Source of the DNA: Salipiger pentaromativorans
GTDB lineage: Bacteria > Pseudomonadota > Alphaproteobacteria > Rhodobacterales > Rhodobacteraceae
Reading direction: 5' to 3'
Assembly: GCF_024721115.1 (NCBI RefSeq)
Contig: NZ_JAMDHK010000003.1
Location: 1-64,000, forward strand
DNA length: 64,000 nucleotides
The translations under genes and the position numbers were made by a program. Of this stretch, positions 19,596 through 28,770 are shown one piece after another. How positions within the stretch are numbered: the first letter of the stretch is position 1; each line of letters starts with the position of its first letter. The notes below the pieces were generated by a model. The model did no database searches. It was not told the origin of the DNA and was given only the letters and a program-made list of their open reading frames with translations.

Positions 19596-21287
19596 ATGAC
19601 CACGCTCACACGCGGCGCCTGGGGCTATGCCGGCGCCTCGCTCGACTTCAAGACCGGCAACTGGCGCTCGACCGACAAGCCCGTGCATCTGCACGCCAAG
19701 GCGCCCTGTCACGCCGCCTGCCCGGCGGGCGAGGACCAGCAGGCCTGGTTCGCGCTTCTGCAGGAAGGCCGGGCGCAGGACGCCTGGGAGGCGCTGGTCG
19801 CCGCCAACCCGCTGCCCGGCGTGACCGGCCGGGTCTGCCCGCATCCTTGCGAAAGCGCCTGCAACCGCGCCACGCTGGACGGCGCGCTTGCCATCCACAA
19901 TGTCGAGCGCTGGCTGGGTGACGAGGCGGTGGCCAAGGGCTGGGCATATCCGCTGGAAGCGCCCGCCGGGGATGCCCCCGTGGTGGCCATCGTCGGCGCG
20001 GGCCCCGGCGGGCTCTCCGCCGCCTATCACTGCCTGCGGCTGGGGCTCAAAGCCGAGATCTTCGAGGCGGCGCCGCAGCCCGGCGGGCTGCTGCGCTCGG
20101 CCATCCCGCCGACCCGTCTGCCCCGCGCCGCGCTAGATGCCGAGCTTGAGCGGCTGCTCGCCCTGCCCGGCCTCACGCTCACCCTGCGCGCCCGGCTCGG
20201 GCGCGATGTCTCGCTCGACGAGCTGTCCTCGCGCTATGCCGCCGTGCTGCTGGCCCCCGGCTGCCAGGAGGGCAAGGAATGGGACGTGGCGGGCGCCGTG
20301 CCCACCGACCACCGCGAGGGGCTGGCGCTCCTGCGCGAGTTCATGGATCACGGCTCCTTCCCCGAGGCGCAGCGGGTCATCGTGCATGGCGGCGGCAACA
20401 CCGCGATGGATCTCTGCCGGCTGATGAAACGTGCGGGCAGCGAACATGTGACGCTAGTCACCGCCTCCGGCCTGCCGGGACCGAACACCGCGCCGGGCGA
20501 TCTTATCAACGTGGTGCCACGCGAACTGGAGGAGGCGCTGGAGGAAGGGGTCGAGATCATCGACCACGCCACCGTCGGACGGCTGATCATGAAGGGCAGC
20601 AAGGTGACCGGGGTCGAGGTCGTCTCGCTGCGCAAGCTGCCGGGCGGCGACGGGCGCACCCATCGCGTGGCCTTCGAGGGCACGGAACGCATCCTGCCCG
20701 CCGATATGGTGATCCCCTGCATCGGCGAACGGGTCGATCCCGAGGGGCTGGAGGGGCTGCTGGAGCGCGGCTATCTGCGCCCGGCCGATAGCTGGGGGTC
20801 GCTCTCGCGCCCGAATGTTTACGCCATCGGCGACGCCTCGGGGCAAAGCGGCACCGTGGCCGCCGCCATCGGCGACGGGCGCCGCGCGGCAGAGGCGCTG
20901 GCGCTGCGGCTGGCGGGCGAGGTGCCGGTCTCGGACGCGCGCCCGGTGCTGGAGGCGCCACAGCTCAACCCCCGCTACTACGGCGGCGGTGCGCGGCCGC
21001 ATGTGCCGAAACTGCCGGCGGCGGCGCGGGATTTCGACAGCGAGATCGAGGGCGACATCGGGCGCACCGCCGCGCTCGCCGAAGCGCAGCGCTGTCTTTC
21101 CTGCGGCAATTGCCTCGCCTGCGACAATTGCTGGACCTTCTGCCCCGACAACGCGGTGATCAAGACGCAGGAGCTGGCCAGCGACGGCTCGCATTATCTC
21201 TTCGATCTGGATTACTGCAAAGGCTGCGGGCTCTGCGCGCAGGAATGTCCGACCGGCTATATCCAGATGGTGCCCGAGGAGGGGTGA
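19596..21287 (+). CDS. GltD-like flavoprotein fused to 2[4Fe-4S] ferredoxin
   Basis: Domains in order are: an N-terminal Fe-S cysteine region (KAPCHAACPAGED..., GRVCPHPCESACNR, about residues 40-95); an FAD/NAD(P) pyridine nucleotide-disulphide oxidoreductase body (VVAIVGAGPGGLSAAYHC near 130; VHGGGNTAMDL near 265; YAIGDASGQSG near 408); and a C-terminal ferredoxin with two four-cysteine sets (CGNCLACDNC...C and CKGCGLCAQEC). Glutamate-synthase small-subunit-like proteins of this plan move electrons between Fe-S clusters and NAD(P). Within this operon it should pass electrons from the oxoacid oxidoreductase to NAD(P)+, as PadH does, with the usual separate delta ferredoxin fused on. The start at 19596 avoids a 320-bp overlap with the beta gene. 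Confidence 0.85.
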   Translation: MTTLTRGAWGYAGASLDFKTGNWRSTDKPVHLHAKAPCHAACPAGEDQQAWFALLQEGRAQDAWEALVAANPLPGVTGRVCPHPCESACNRATLDGALAIHNVERWLGDEAVAKGWAYPLEAPAGDAPVVAIVGAGPGGLSAAYHCLRLGLKAEIFEAAPQPGGLLRSAIPPTRLPRAALDAELERLLALPGLTLTLRARLGRDVSLDELSSRYAAVLLAPGCQEGKEWDVAGAVPTDHREGLALLREFMDHGSFPEAQRVIVHGGGNTAMDLCRLMKRAGSEHVTLVTASGLPGPNTAPGDLINVVPRELEEALEEGVEIIDHATVGRLIMKGSKVTGVEVVSLRKLPGGDGRTHRVAFEGTERILPADMVIPCIGERVDPEGLEGLLERGYLRPADSWGSLSRPNVYAIGDASGQSGTVAAAIGDGRRAAEALALRLAGEVPVSDARPVLEAPQLNPRYYGGGARPHVPKLPAAARDFDSEIEGDIGRTAALAEAQRCLSCGNCLACDNCWTFCPDNAVIKTQELASDGSHYLFDLDYCKGCGLCAQECPTGYIQMVPEEG

Positions 21288-21576
21288 GCCCGGATCGCGG
21301 GCACAGAATGAACGCAACGCGAGCCGGGCCCGGCGGCGGCCCGTGGGAGACCGCCCTGAGCGTGGAATCCCCGGTTTCATCCCTGCCAGATCCGAAGGAT
21401 CTCACAACTCGGCGCTGAGGTTCCCAAAGCGGCAGCTCGCCGGATGCATCACCGCTGGGCCCGGCGGCGCGCCACGCTCTGTTCCGGGCCAAGGGGGGCT
21501 GGGATCAAGCGCCAAGACCGGAAGGGTCGCGGCAGACGACAAACACGGAGGATCCGGATCGGGTCGGATCAGATCC

Positions 21577-21600
21577 GTAGGGTGGGCAATCCTGCCCACC
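21577..21600. repeat. Third copy of GTAGGGTGGGCA palindrome
   Basis: This 24-base copy differs from the two near 12.7 kb only in the loop (CC replacing TT and one added base), while the GGGTGGGCA/TGCCCACC arms are kept. It sits in the convergent gap (21288-21615) between the oxidoreductase operon and the PHP hydrolase gene. The gap holds no other feature I can support. Confidence 0.75.
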
Positions 21601-21615
21601 AGTCCCCAAAGGCGT

Positions 21616-22536
21616 TTACCGCCAGACCGGGTTCGACCACGCCCGCTTGCCCGCCCGGTCGATCACCGTCACCCGCAGCCACGGGCTGTTGCGGAACCGC
21701 TCCAGCGGCACCTCGGCGCAGGTCATCGACGCGCCATGCACCGCCGCTGCCGCGGACCCGTGCCCCTGCACGATCACCGTCGCGACCGCCGAACTTTCCA
21801 CCCGCACGGCATCCTCGCCAAGCGTCACCCCGCGCAGCTCCGGCCCCTGGCTGGAGTAGAAATCGCCGCGCTTCAGCGCCTCCAGCAGCAGCGCGGGCTC
21901 ATTCGCCTCGGCCTTCACCATCACCCAGCCGCCGAAATGGTCGGGCTCGGTGAAATGCGCGTCATCCGTGGCGATCAGTGTCAGCCGCCGCCCCGCGCTC
22001 AGCAGCAGATCGGCGGTATGCGCCCCGTCCGCCCGGTCGCAGCCGGTGGCGCAGCCGTGGTTGTAGATCTCCACCGCATGGGCCGCCTCGATGCTGCGCG
22101 CATCCTCCGGCGTCAGCCCCGACCATTGCGGATGCGCGATGGCCACAAAGGCCCCCGCCGCGCGCGCCCGCGCCGCGATCTCCGGCCCGCTCTCCTGACC
22201 CGCCACCGGATGGAATCCCGGCGCATGCGGCGCCGCGAAATCCTCGGGCAGACCCACGGCGAGAATGTGCCACAGCTCACCGTTCGTCATGGCGCCGGAA
22301 TGCAGTTCGGCGCCCAGGATCGTGGTGAAGGCATCTTTGCGAAAGGGCTGCGTGTCGGTGATCGGATAACCATAGGCGCCGATGAAATGATCGGTGAGGG
22401 CGATGAAATCGTAACCTTCCGCCCGGTAGCGCCGGCAGACCTCTTCGGGGCTCAGGCAGCCGTCGGAGCGGTCGGAATGGGTGTGCAGATTGCCCCGCCA
22501 GAACCGGCCCGGAGCGGTGAATGCCGAAAGCGCCAT
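21616..22536 (-). CDS. CehA/McbA-type PHP-domain metallohydrolase
   Basis: The protein begins with the PHP-family metal motif NLHTHSDRSDG (about residues 17-27), continues with FIALTDHF and later His/Asp blocks (FVAIAHPQW, LIATDDAHF), consistent with a multinuclear metal phosphoesterase or hydrolase fold. CehA/McbA proteins are named for carbaryl hydrolases, but most members have no known substrate. The start at 22536 is supported by an AGGAGG ribosome-binding site and gives 306 residues. No signal peptide is present. Confidence 0.75.
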   Translation of the reverse strand: MALSAFTAPGRFWRGNLHTHSDRSDGCLSPEEVCRRYRAEGYDFIALTDHFIGAYGYPITDTQPFRKDAFTTILGAELHSGAMTNGELWHILAVGLPEDFAAPHAPGFHPVAGQESGPEIAARARAAGAFVAIAHPQWSGLTPEDARSIEAAHAVEIYNHGCATGCDRADGAHTADLLLSAGRRLTLIATDDAHFTEPDHFGGWVMVKAEANEPALLLEALKRGDFYSSQGPELRGVTLGEDAVRVESSAVATVIVQGHGSAAAAVHGASMTCAEVPLERFRNSPWLRVTVIDRAGKRAWSNPVWR

Positions 22537-22664
22537 GCTGGCCTCCTGTCTTTCGGCCCCGATAGCCGCGCCGCGCGACGGTTTCGTGACAGCCCCCTGC
22601 ACCGCTCAAAAGACAGCGCCGCCGAAGACCCGAAGGTCTCCGGCGGCGCGTGAAGGCCGGTGGA

Positions 22665-23984
22665 TCAGTCGAACATCACCCGCGGCAGCCAGAGCGCGAT
22701 CTCGGGGAAGAGCAGCACCAGGATCAGCGCCACGACCTGGAGGCCGACGAACTGGAACATGCCGCTATAGATCTGCTTCAGCTCCCATTGCGGCGCCACC
22801 GCCTTGAGATAATAGGCCGCCATCGCCACCGGTGGCGAGAGGAAGGCGGTTTGCAGATTCACCGCGATCAGCGTGCTGATCCACAGCAGATCGAGATTCG
22901 CCTCCTCCACGATGGGCAGGAAGATCGGCAGGAAGATGAACACGATGGGCGCCCATTCCAGCGGCCAGCCCAGCAGGAACACCACCAGCATCAGCGCCAG
23001 CACCACGCCCATGGGCGGCAGATCCATGGCGACCATGACATTGGCGATCCACGGCCCCGTACCCAGCCGGTTGAAGACCGCGCCGAACATGTTCGACGCC
23101 ATCAGCAGGAACAGGATCATGCTCGACACGATCACCGTCTGGAACATCGCCATCTGAAGCCGGTGCAGATTGAAGCGCCCATAGGCAACGGTCAGGATCA
23201 GCGATCCCGCCGCGCCCATCCCGGCGCCCTCGGTCGGGGTGGCGACACCGGTCAGGATGCTGCCCAGCGTGGCACCGATCAGCGCCAGCATCGGCACCAT
23301 GCCCACCACCAGCTCCTTGACCGCGACGCGCCAGTTCTCGGGCCGCTCGTCCTCGGGCATGGCCGGACCCAGCGACGGGTTGATGAAACAGCGGATCAGC
23401 GTATAGCCCAGAAACAGCGCGGTGATCAGCAGGCCGGGCAGGATGCAGGCGGCAAAGAGCTTGGGGATCGACACCCCCGCCACCGGCCCCAGCACCACCA
23501 GCATGACCGAGGGCGGAATCAGCACGCCCAGCGTGCCGCCGGCGGTGATCGTCCCGGCCGAAAGCGCGGGATCGTATTTCGCCTTGGTCATCACCGGCGC
23601 CGCCAGCATCCCGATCAGCGTGACCGAGGCCCCGATGATCCCGGTGGCGGTGGCAAAGATCGTCGCGGTCAGCAGCACCCCGATGTAAAGCGCGCCGGGC
23701 ACCCGCGCGAGGGTGAACTGAAAGCCCCGGAACAGCCGCTCCATGATGCCGGCCTGTTCCAGCATGTACCCCATGAAGATGAACAGCGGCACCGCGGCCA
23801 GCGTCTCGGTCCCCATCACGCCCCAGGCCTGATAGACCATGATGTCGAAGGCGCGCTCGCCCAGCCCGACAAAGCCGAAAACCACAGTCAGGACGATCAG
23901 CGTGAAGGCGATCGGGAAGCCCGCAAAAATGCCCGTCAGCAGCGCCAGAAGCTGCGCGAAGCCTAGGATGACGCCAAAGCTCAT
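22665..23984 (-). CDS. TRAP transporter large permease (DctM type)
   Basis: This 439-residue, strongly hydrophobic protein with about a dozen membrane segments is the large (DctM) subunit of a tripartite ATP-independent periplasmic transporter, which imports organic acids using the sodium gradient. Typical blocks include GIIGASVTLIGMLAAPVM and AGGTLGVLIPPSVMLV. Its ATG overlaps the DctQ stop by 4 bases. The transporter is divergent from two amidase genes and probably imports their substrate or a related carboxamide; this is inference from position only. Confidence 0.92.
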   Translation of the reverse strand: MSFGVILGFAQLLALLTGIFAGFPIAFTLIVLTVVFGFVGLGERAFDIMVYQAWGVMGTETLAAVPLFIFMGYMLEQAGIMERLFRGFQFTLARVPGALYIGVLLTATIFATATGIIGASVTLIGMLAAPVMTKAKYDPALSAGTITAGGTLGVLIPPSVMLVVLGPVAGVSIPKLFAACILPGLLITALFLGYTLIRCFINPSLGPAMPEDERPENWRVAVKELVVGMVPMLALIGATLGSILTGVATPTEGAGMGAAGSLILTVAYGRFNLHRLQMAMFQTVIVSSMILFLLMASNMFGAVFNRLGTGPWIANVMVAMDLPPMGVVLALMLVVFLLGWPLEWAPIVFIFLPIFLPIVEEANLDLLWISTLIAVNLQTAFLSPPVAMAAYYLKAVAPQWELKQIYSGMFQFVGLQVVALILVLLFPEIALWLPRVMFD

Positions 23985-24601
23985 GATGTCTTTCCGGTCT
24001 TGAATTGATACCAGGCCTTGATGACCTCGGAGATGCCCTGAACCACCAGCAACAGCGCGGTCAGGGGGATGACGGCCCGGTAGGGCCAGAGGATCGGGCG
24101 CCAGAAGCTGGCGGCGGCGCGTTCGGAGATCAGGAACGAACTCAGCGCCTTCTCGAAGCCCGCCCAGAAGAAGAACACCAGCCCCGGAAAGAACAGCGCG
24201 ACGTAAAAGACCAGATCCACCGCCGCCTGGGTACGCGGCGACCAGTCCTTGAAGAACAGATCGGTCCGGATATGGCCCTGAAAGCGTAGCGTCAGCGCCG
24301 CGCCCAGCATGAAGATGGTGCCATAGAGCATATAGCTCATGTCGTAGCCCCAGATGCTCGGCGCGTTGAAGACGTAGCGGCGGATCGATTCCGTCACCAC
24401 GACGACCACCAGCGCCAGCACCAGCCAGGACAGCAGGACCCCGAAGCGGTCGGCGAAATTGTCGAGCGCCATCACGATGCGGCGCGCGGGTTGCGGCAGG
24501 TGCAGCGGTGGCAGCCGCATCTTCTCGATGTCTGGCAGATCCTCGTCGCTGGTCAGCAGGATATGCTCGAGCTCGTCGAGATCCTCGTCCTTGGAAGTCA
24601 T
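23981..24601 (-). CDS. TRAP transporter small permease (DctQ type)
   Basis: This is the four-helix small permease subunit that helps couple the periplasmic binding protein to the large permease. After a charged cytoplasmic N-terminus of about 40 residues (Asp/Glu-rich, longer than usual), helices appear at FGVLLSWLVLALVVVVVTE, MSYMLYGTIFMLGAALTLR, LVFYVALFFPGLVFFFW and a C-terminal AVIPLTALLLVVQGISEV. The RFQGHIRTDLFF block is typical for DctQ. The protein is 206 residues long. Confidence 0.9.
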   Translation of the reverse strand: MTSKDEDLDELEHILLTSDEDLPDIEKMRLPPLHLPQPARRIVMALDNFADRFGVLLSWLVLALVVVVVTESIRRYVFNAPSIWGYDMSYMLYGTIFMLGAALTLRFQGHIRTDLFFKDWSPRTQAAVDLVFYVALFFPGLVFFFWAGFEKALSSFLISERAAASFWRPILWPYRAVIPLTALLLVVQGISEVIKAWYQFKTGKTS

Positions 24602-24661
24602 CTCGTCTCCATTGGATGCGGCCGGGTCGCGTCCGCGTCTTGGGTGTCTGTGTCAGCGGGT

Positions 24662-24722
24662 TCGCCGGGCCGAAACGGCCCGGCGAGACAATGCGTGCCG
24701 TGCCGGGGTCACCCCCGGCACA
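24662..24722 (-). other. Two hairpins between dctP and dctQ
   Basis: A perfect GC-rich hairpin with GAAA-type loop (24663-24685, CGCCGGGCC/GGCCCGGCG) and a second stem (GTGCCGGGG/CCCCGGCAC, 24700-24721) lie directly after the binding-protein gene. Such hairpins commonly stabilise or partly terminate the message so that the binding protein is made in excess over the permeases. Confidence 0.6.
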
Positions 24723-24725
24723 GGC

Positions 24726-25835
24726 TCATTCTCCGAAGCCGAAGGTTTCGAGCGCGATGTCCAGCGGCGGGTTGATGCGCGCCTTCAGCGCCACCGCCCG
24801 GTCGGCGAACTCTTTCTGCGAAGCCAGGACCGAGGCAAAGAACGCGTCCTCGGCGGCATAGCGGTCGAGCACCGCCGTCCACGCCTTGAGCTGCGCTTCC
24901 ATCACCTCACGCGGGGTTTCCGCGACGGTGACGCCCATCTCTTCTTCCATCTGCTTGAGCGCCTTGGAGTTCTCGTTCAGCCCGCGCCAGTAGAAATCGG
25001 CCGATTCCGCCATGACCGCATAGGTCACGATGGCCTTGAGATCCTCGGGCAGCTCGTCCCAGCGCTCCTTGCTGACAAAGAAGTTCTGCACCAGGCCGAT
25101 CTGAAGGTAGCTCGGCATCATGTAGGTCTTGCGGACATCGGGCAGGCCCAGGATCATGTCGGCCTTGGGGCCGAAATATTCCGCCGCCGAGATCACGCCC
25201 TGCTCCAGCGCCGGCACCACTTCCGAGCCCGGAACGGTGACCACCGCGGCGCCCATCTCGCGCATCACGTCCACCGGCAGGCCCGGGGTGCGGAACTTCA
25301 GGCCCTGGATGTCCTCGACCGAGTTGATCGGCGCCTCGAACCAGCCGAAGGGCTGCGCCTGCGCCGGGCTGATGAGGAAGGGCACGGTGTTGGTATAGCG
25401 GAGCGTCTCGGTGATGTAGGAGGTGAACAGCTCCTTGCCGCCGCCGTATTCCATCCACCCCATCAGGTCGATGGAGGGCATGCCATAGCCCGGCGCCGAG
25501 GCAAAGAGGCTGCCCGCCGGGTGCTTGCCGACCCAGTAATCGCCGTCGCCGCCCGCGGCGTCGATCACCCCGTCATTGACCGCGTCGAGCACGTCGAAGG
25601 CGGGCACGAAGGCGCCGCCCGGGCTCACTTCCAGCACCAGACGCCCGCCGGACATGGCCTCGATCTTCTTGGCCAGTTCGACGAAGGTCAGGTGCAGGTC
25701 GTCGCCCGCCGCATAGGCGGTCTGCACGGTCCATTTGAAACTGTCCTGCGCCAGCGCGGGCATGGCACCGACCGCCAGCGCCGCCCCGGCGATGACCGCC
25801 CGCAGCGCGCGGCCTTTGGTTGAGAAAAACGACAT
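24726..25835 (-). CDS. TRAP transporter substrate-binding protein (DctP type)
   Basis: The first 30 or so residues form a signal peptide (MSFFSTKGRALRAVIAGAALAVGA then MPALAQ). The mature protein has the DctP fold with VLEVSPGGAFVPAFDVLDAV and the SVEDIQGLKFRTPGLPVDVMREMGA block, whose Arg normally clamps a carboxylate ligand. The start at 25835 has a GGAGAGG ribosome-binding site and replaces an ATG five codons upstream. It is the first gene of the TRAP operon and resembles the mannitol/chloroaromatic-type DctP group in general features. The ligand is unknown. Confidence 0.9.
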   Translation of the reverse strand: MSFFSTKGRALRAVIAGAALAVGAMPALAQDSFKWTVQTAYAAGDDLHLTFVELAKKIEAMSGGRLVLEVSPGGAFVPAFDVLDAVNDGVIDAAGGDGDYWVGKHPAGSLFASAPGYGMPSIDLMGWMEYGGGKELFTSYITETLRYTNTVPFLISPAQAQPFGWFEAPINSVEDIQGLKFRTPGLPVDVMREMGAAVVTVPGSEVVPALEQGVISAAEYFGPKADMILGLPDVRKTYMMPSYLQIGLVQNFFVSKERWDELPEDLKAIVTYAVMAESADFYWRGLNENSKALKQMEEEMGVTVAETPREVMEAQLKAWTAVLDRYAAEDAFFASVLASQKEFADRAVALKARINPPLDIALETFGFGE

Positions 25836-25975
25836 CTTCGACCTCTCCATTGTTGAATTTCATTCCACTTCTGTGAGTGAATATCCTCAAGGAACGCAGG
25901 AAACGCGCCGAACCAAAGAAAAGCCGCCTCCACGTCGCATCCCATGTTCTGAATGCTTAAAATTTACCCACCAAT

Positions 25976-26044
25976 ATTTGAGTAATATTCAAATTTGACC
26001 GCTTTAGGTTCACGGAGCCCAGAAAATTTTCACTACATTCAAAT
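25976..26044. promoter_or_regulatory. AT-rich control region between dctP and amidases
   Basis: The divergent gap 25836-26152 is unusually AT-rich. It holds an inverted repeat ATTTGA/TCAAAT (25976-25981 and 25989-25994). The octamer ATTCAAAT at 25987-25994 recurs 50 bp away at 26037-26044. These are candidate sites for the nearby XRE-cupin regulator, controlling uptake and amidase genes together. Confidence 0.45.
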
Positions 26045-26152
26045 TTTCATGGACGCCTCACGCCGAACGCGCCTATCGCTCCTCTAGCCCCCGGCGCGCC
26101 CCGCGCCCGGACGGGCGCCGTTGACCATAAAAAGACTGGACCGATTGATTAC

Positions 26153-27367
26153 ATGACTGCCGTTGATCTGACCGAATCCGCACTTGAACGCATTGAAAAC
26201 CGCGAAACGGATCTGCTGGCCTATGCCTTTCTCGACCGCGACGCGGCGCTCGCCGAGGCGCGGCGCATCGAGGCCAGCGGCCTCGCCGGCCCGCTCAGCG
26301 GCCATGTGATCGCGGTCAAGGACGTGTTCGACACCGCCGATATGCCCACCGGCTACGGCTCGGCGATCTATGGCGGCCACCGCCCCCGGCGCGATGCCGC
26401 CGCCGTCTCGGCGATCCGCGCCGCCGGCGGGCTGATCATCGGCAAGACCGTGACCACGGAATTCGCCCATATGACGGCGGGCCCCACCCGCAACCCGCAC
26501 AACCTCCTGCATACGCCGGGCGGATCCTCCAGCGGCTCGGCGGCGACGGTGGCGGCGGGGGGCGCAACGCTCGCCACCGCCACCCAGACCGCCGGCTCGG
26601 TCATCCGCCCCGCCGCGTTCTGCGGCGTGGTGGGCTTCAAGCCCAGCTTCGGCACGATCAGCCGCAGCGGCCTGTCGCTCTTTGGCGAAAGCCTCGACAC
26701 GATCGGCGGCTTCGCCCGCTCCGTGGCCGAGGCCGCGTGTTTCGTCGGCGCCATGGCCGAACGCGCCGACCTGATCTCGCCGGAACGCGCCGCGGCGCCG
26801 CGCATCGCCGTCTGGACCACGCCGGACCACGCGCTTGCCGACGATGCCGCCATCGCCGAGCTGGAGCGCGTGGCCGCGCGCGCCTCGGCCGCCGGTGCGC
26901 AGGTCTCGGCCTTCGAGACCCGCGCCGACTGGCAGGCGCTGCAACAGGCGCAGAACACCATCATGGCCTATGAGGGCGCCCGCGCGCTGGCCTATGAGCG
27001 GCGCGAGAAATCCGCCCTGCTCAGCACGGCCCTGCGGCTCTATCTCGAAGAGGGTGCCAAGATCTCGGGAGACAGCTATTTCGCCGCGCTGAAGACCGCC
27101 CAGGCCGCGGCCCGGATCCTGCTGGACGACTTGCAAGACTACGATGTGCTGCTTACGCTCAGCGCCCATGGCGAGGCACCGCTCATCTCGGAAGGCACGG
27201 GCAATCCGCATTTCAACAAGGTCTGGACCTTGCTCGGCGGCCCGGCCCTGCACCTGCCCAGCGGCACCGGCCCCGCCGGGCTGCCGCTTGGGGTGCAACT
27301 GGTGAGCGGCCCGCTTCAGGACGCCCGGCTGGTGGCCGCCGCGCTCTGGCTCGAGTCGGCGTTGTGA
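26153..27367 (+). CDS. Amidase-signature hydrolase, first of pair
   Basis: This 404-residue protein belongs to the amidase signature family, which uses a Lys-cisSer-Ser triad to hydrolyse amides. The Lys lies in HVIAVKDVFDT (near residue 57), the glycine/serine-rich loop is PGGSSSGSAATVAAGG, and the nucleophile lies in TQTAGSVIRPAAFCG. It is shorter than the second amidase and closest in plan to AtzE/GatA-like members. Its last codons overlap the next gene by 4 bases, so the two are translated together. The substrate is not known. Confidence 0.85.
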   Translation: MTAVDLTESALERIENRETDLLAYAFLDRDAALAEARRIEASGLAGPLSGHVIAVKDVFDTADMPTGYGSAIYGGHRPRRDAAAVSAIRAAGGLIIGKTVTTEFAHMTAGPTRNPHNLLHTPGGSSSGSAATVAAGGATLATATQTAGSVIRPAAFCGVVGFKPSFGTISRSGLSLFGESLDTIGGFARSVAEAACFVGAMAERADLISPERAAAPRIAVWTTPDHALADDAAIAELERVAARASAAGAQVSAFETRADWQALQQAQNTIMAYEGARALAYERREKSALLSTALRLYLEEGAKISGDSYFAALKTAQAAARILLDDLQDYDVLLTLSAHGEAPLISEGTGNPHFNKVWTLLGGPALHLPSGTGPAGLPLGVQLVSGPLQDARLVAAALWLESAL

Positions 27368-28752
27368 TGACCGGCGATCCGCTCACCGCGCGCCCGGCCC
27401 GGGTCATCGCCGCGCAGGTCGCGCGCGGCGAGGTGACGATTGCCGAGGTGATCGGCGCGCATCTCGACCGGGTGGCGGCGCGGAACCCCGAGTTGAACGC
27501 CATCGTCACACTCAACCCCCGGCTCGAAAGCGAGGTCGCCGAGGCGCAGGCGCGGCTCGACCGGGGAGCCCCGGCGCGGCCGCTGGAAGGCGTGCCGCTG
27601 GTGGTCAAGGACAACCTGCCCACCGCCGGGCTGCGCACCACCTACGGGTCGCTGTCGATGGCCGAACACATCCCGCAGGAGGATGCGGCCAGCGTGCAGC
27701 GGCTGAAAGCCGCCGGCGCGCTGCTTATCGGCAAGACCAACACCTCGGAATTCGCCACCAGCCCCGACACCAACAACCTGCTGTTCGGCCCCACCCGCAA
27801 CCCGGCGAACCCCGCCTACAGCCCCGGCGGATCGAGCGGCGGCACCGGCGCCGCCGTGGGCGCGGGCATGGCCCCCATCGGGCTTGGCACCGATTTCGGA
27901 GGCTCGGTGCGCATCCCCTCGGCCTGGTGCGGGATCTGCGGGCTGCGCCCGACGCCCGGCCGCGTGCCGCTGGTGCCGGCGGAATTCGCCTGGGACACGC
28001 TGACCAGCCATGTGCAGGGGCCCATGGCGCGCGATCCGCGCGATCTGGCGCTGATGATGTCGGTGCTCGCGGGGCCGCATCCCTTCGACCCGATCTCGCT
28101 GCCCGCGCCCGAGGCCGGGTTCTGGGATCTGCCCGCCACGCCGCCGCGGCTGCGCATCGGGCTGTGTTTCTTCGAGGGGCTGCTGCCGCTCGACCCCGAG
28201 ATCGCCGCCGTCGTCGCGGCGGCAGCGGATCACCTGGCCGCGTGCGGTCACCGCGTCGAGCGGGTCCGTCCCGATCTTTCCGAGATCCGCAAGGCGATCC
28301 CCGGCACCCGTGCCTTTGCCATCGCCGCCCGCTTCGGCCATCTGCGCGACGCGCCCGAGGGCTCTGTCTCGGACCAGCTTCGCGCACAGATCGAGACCGC
28401 CAGCGCGACAACCCTGCCGATGGTCGCCGAGGCCGAGCGCGCACGTTCGGCCTGGTGGCGCGTTCTGACAGAGGCCATGCAGGGCTATGACATTCTGCTG
28501 GCGCCGACCATGGGCGGCCACCCGTTCCGGCTGGGCGCGCCCTTCCCCACCGAACTCCCCGGTCAGCCGCTGGAGAATTACTGGGACATCCTGCTGGGCT
28601 GCTACGCGATCAGCCTGCTGGGCCTGCCGGCGGCCTCGGTGCCCTGCGGCCGCAGCGCCACGGGCCTGCCCATCGGGTTGCAGATCATCGGCCACCGGAT
28701 GCGCGAAGACCGGGTGCTGAGCCTTGCCGCCGAGTATCTGGAGAGCCGATAG
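27364..28752 (+). CDS. Amidase-signature hydrolase, second of pair
   Basis: This 462-residue amidase-signature protein has the Lys in GVPLVVKDNLPTAG, the loop SPGGSSGGTGAAVGAG and the nucleophile block TDFGGSVRIPSAWCG. It starts inside the end of the first amidase gene (ATGA overlap), so the two probably act on related or successive amide bonds, possibly as partners. It ends 18 bases from the convergent XRE-cupin regulator. The pair is too divergent to be a recent duplication. Confidence 0.87.
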   Translation: MMTGDPLTARPARVIAAQVARGEVTIAEVIGAHLDRVAARNPELNAIVTLNPRLESEVAEAQARLDRGAPARPLEGVPLVVKDNLPTAGLRTTYGSLSMAEHIPQEDAASVQRLKAAGALLIGKTNTSEFATSPDTNNLLFGPTRNPANPAYSPGGSSGGTGAAVGAGMAPIGLGTDFGGSVRIPSAWCGICGLRPTPGRVPLVPAEFAWDTLTSHVQGPMARDPRDLALMMSVLAGPHPFDPISLPAPEAGFWDLPATPPRLRIGLCFFEGLLPLDPEIAAVVAAAADHLAACGHRVERVRPDLSEIRKAIPGTRAFAIAARFGHLRDAPEGSVSDQLRAQIETASATTLPMVAEAERARSAWWRVLTEAMQGYDILLAPTMGGHPFRLGAPFPTELPGQPLENYWDILLGCYAISLLGLPAASVPCGRSATGLPIGLQIIGHRMREDRVLSLAAEYLESR

Positions 28753-28770
28753 ACGCGGCGCGGCAACCGC

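Noticed and set aside
21616-22536. Carbaryl or carbamate hydrolase
   Set aside because: Only family-level similarity to CehA/McbA is visible; no neighbouring genes for naphthol or carbamate breakdown support that substrate.
22650-23966. 438-codon plus-strand frame opposite the first DctM gene
   Set aside because: Same kind of charged low-complexity shadow; the minus strand is a normal DctM permease.
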